A DNA stretch of 6,348 bases from Acidobacteriota bacterium (GTDB lineage Bacteria > Acidobacteriota > Terriglobia > Terriglobales > Acidobacteriaceae), in the NCBI GenBank assembly GCA_021780095.1, contig JAJXZK010000279.1, positions 1 to 6,348 of the forward strand, in the 5' to 3' direction. Positions 6,221-6,348 of this stretch are shown here, piece by piece. Position 1 is the first letter of the stretch. Each line of letters starts with the position of its first letter. A program made the position numbers and the translations under genes. The notes beneath the pieces are model-generated. The model was given only the letters and a program-made list of their open reading frames with translations, was not told the DNA's origin and searched no databases.

Positions 6221-6253
6221 CCTCCGTTTTCACGAACTTGAAAGGGAATCCCG

Positions 6254-6348
6254 ATGACCGAACAAGAAACACAACAGGAACTACTCACCCGCTTTGAGCT
6301 GGTCGAGATGATGGTGAAGGAAGGACGGCGCTCCACGGAATACTGGGG
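6254..6348 (+). CDS. Unidentified gene, 5' start only (runs off the right edge)
   Basis: The frame from ATG 6254 remains open to the end of the window, giving 31 complete codons (a start MTEQETQQELLTRFELVEMM, followed by VKEGRRSTEYW). The ATG has a plausible ribosome binding site, AAAGGG (6241-6246), 7 bases upstream. The visible part is a charged, probably helical N-terminus without a signal peptide; any membrane segment or domain would lie beyond the window. It follows the possible microprotein by 33 bases and would share its promoter and operator. No family assigned. The opposite-strand frame over the same bases has no ribosome binding site and an unlikely composition, so this + strand reading is preferred. 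Confidence 0.6.
   Translation, partial: MTEQETQQELLTRFELVEMMVKEGRRSTEYW

Larger units (their letters stand above)
5855..6253. other. Divergent intergenic region of 399 bp
   Basis: This region separates the cytochrome gene (minus strand) from the + strand gene at the right edge. It holds the cytochrome's ribosome binding site (5860-5865), a promoter-like sequence inside a 35-bp dyad (5991-6028) and a possible 56-codon ORF (6050-6220). In 5870-5990 I saw no convincing minus-strand promoter; the only structure is a small GGAAT/ATTCC inverted repeat (5954-5969) and repeated GAATCC words, which may be chance. No RNA gene was recognised. Confidence 0.6.

Noticed and set aside
6145..6336. 63-codon open frame on the minus strand opposite the right-edge gene
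   Set aside because: It has no Shine-Dalgarno, a Ser/Arg-rich composition with no recognisable motif, and overlaps a + strand frame with a plausible start and ribosome binding site.

Overview
The window is a 6.3 kb piece of bacterial chromosome, moderately GC-rich and tightly packed. It shows no insertion sequence, phage gene, CRISPR array, rRNA or tRNA that I could find. The combination of a GT51/transpeptidase cell-wall enzyme with an OB insert, an S41-family protein, a small c-type cytochrome, a YciE/YciF ferritin-like protein and a RibF whose flavokinase loop reads GRGYGSRYTVPTINL suggests an Acidobacteriota (Terriglobia-like) soil bacterium. That placement is from memory of family style, not from a search, and is only moderately secure.

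Layout. At the left edge, the 3' part of ribF (FAD/FMN synthesis) runs on the + strand and lacks only its first few codons. It converges on a block of four minus-strand genes. In their transcription order, right to left, these are a single-haem cytochrome c (5854-5438), an exported PDZ/S41-family protein (5336-4080), a class A penicillin-binding protein (3941-1617) and a DUF892 ferritin-like protein (1536-1042). Hairpins between ribF and the DUF892 gene probably terminate transcription there. Gaps of 80-140 bp separate the minus-strand genes, so they could be one loose operon or several units; no strong internal promoter was recognised.

At the right end, a 399-bp divergent region separates the cytochrome from a + strand gene that runs off the window. 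It holds a TTGACA-type promoter embedded in a nearly perfect 35-bp dyad, which looks like an operator. A possible 56-codon membrane microprotein follows, then the start of an unidentified gene.

Working together: the class A PBP and the S41-family protein both act at the periplasmic face of the inner membrane and are plausibly linked through peptidoglycan turnover. The most notable point is that the S41 protein seems catalytically dead, because the positions of the nucleophilic Ser and the general-base Lys hold Gly and Ser. The second most notable point is the dyad-promoter controlling the rightmost + strand unit. Otherwise the region looks like ordinary housekeeping and envelope sequence, and I see no clear evidence for a wholly new multi-gene system.
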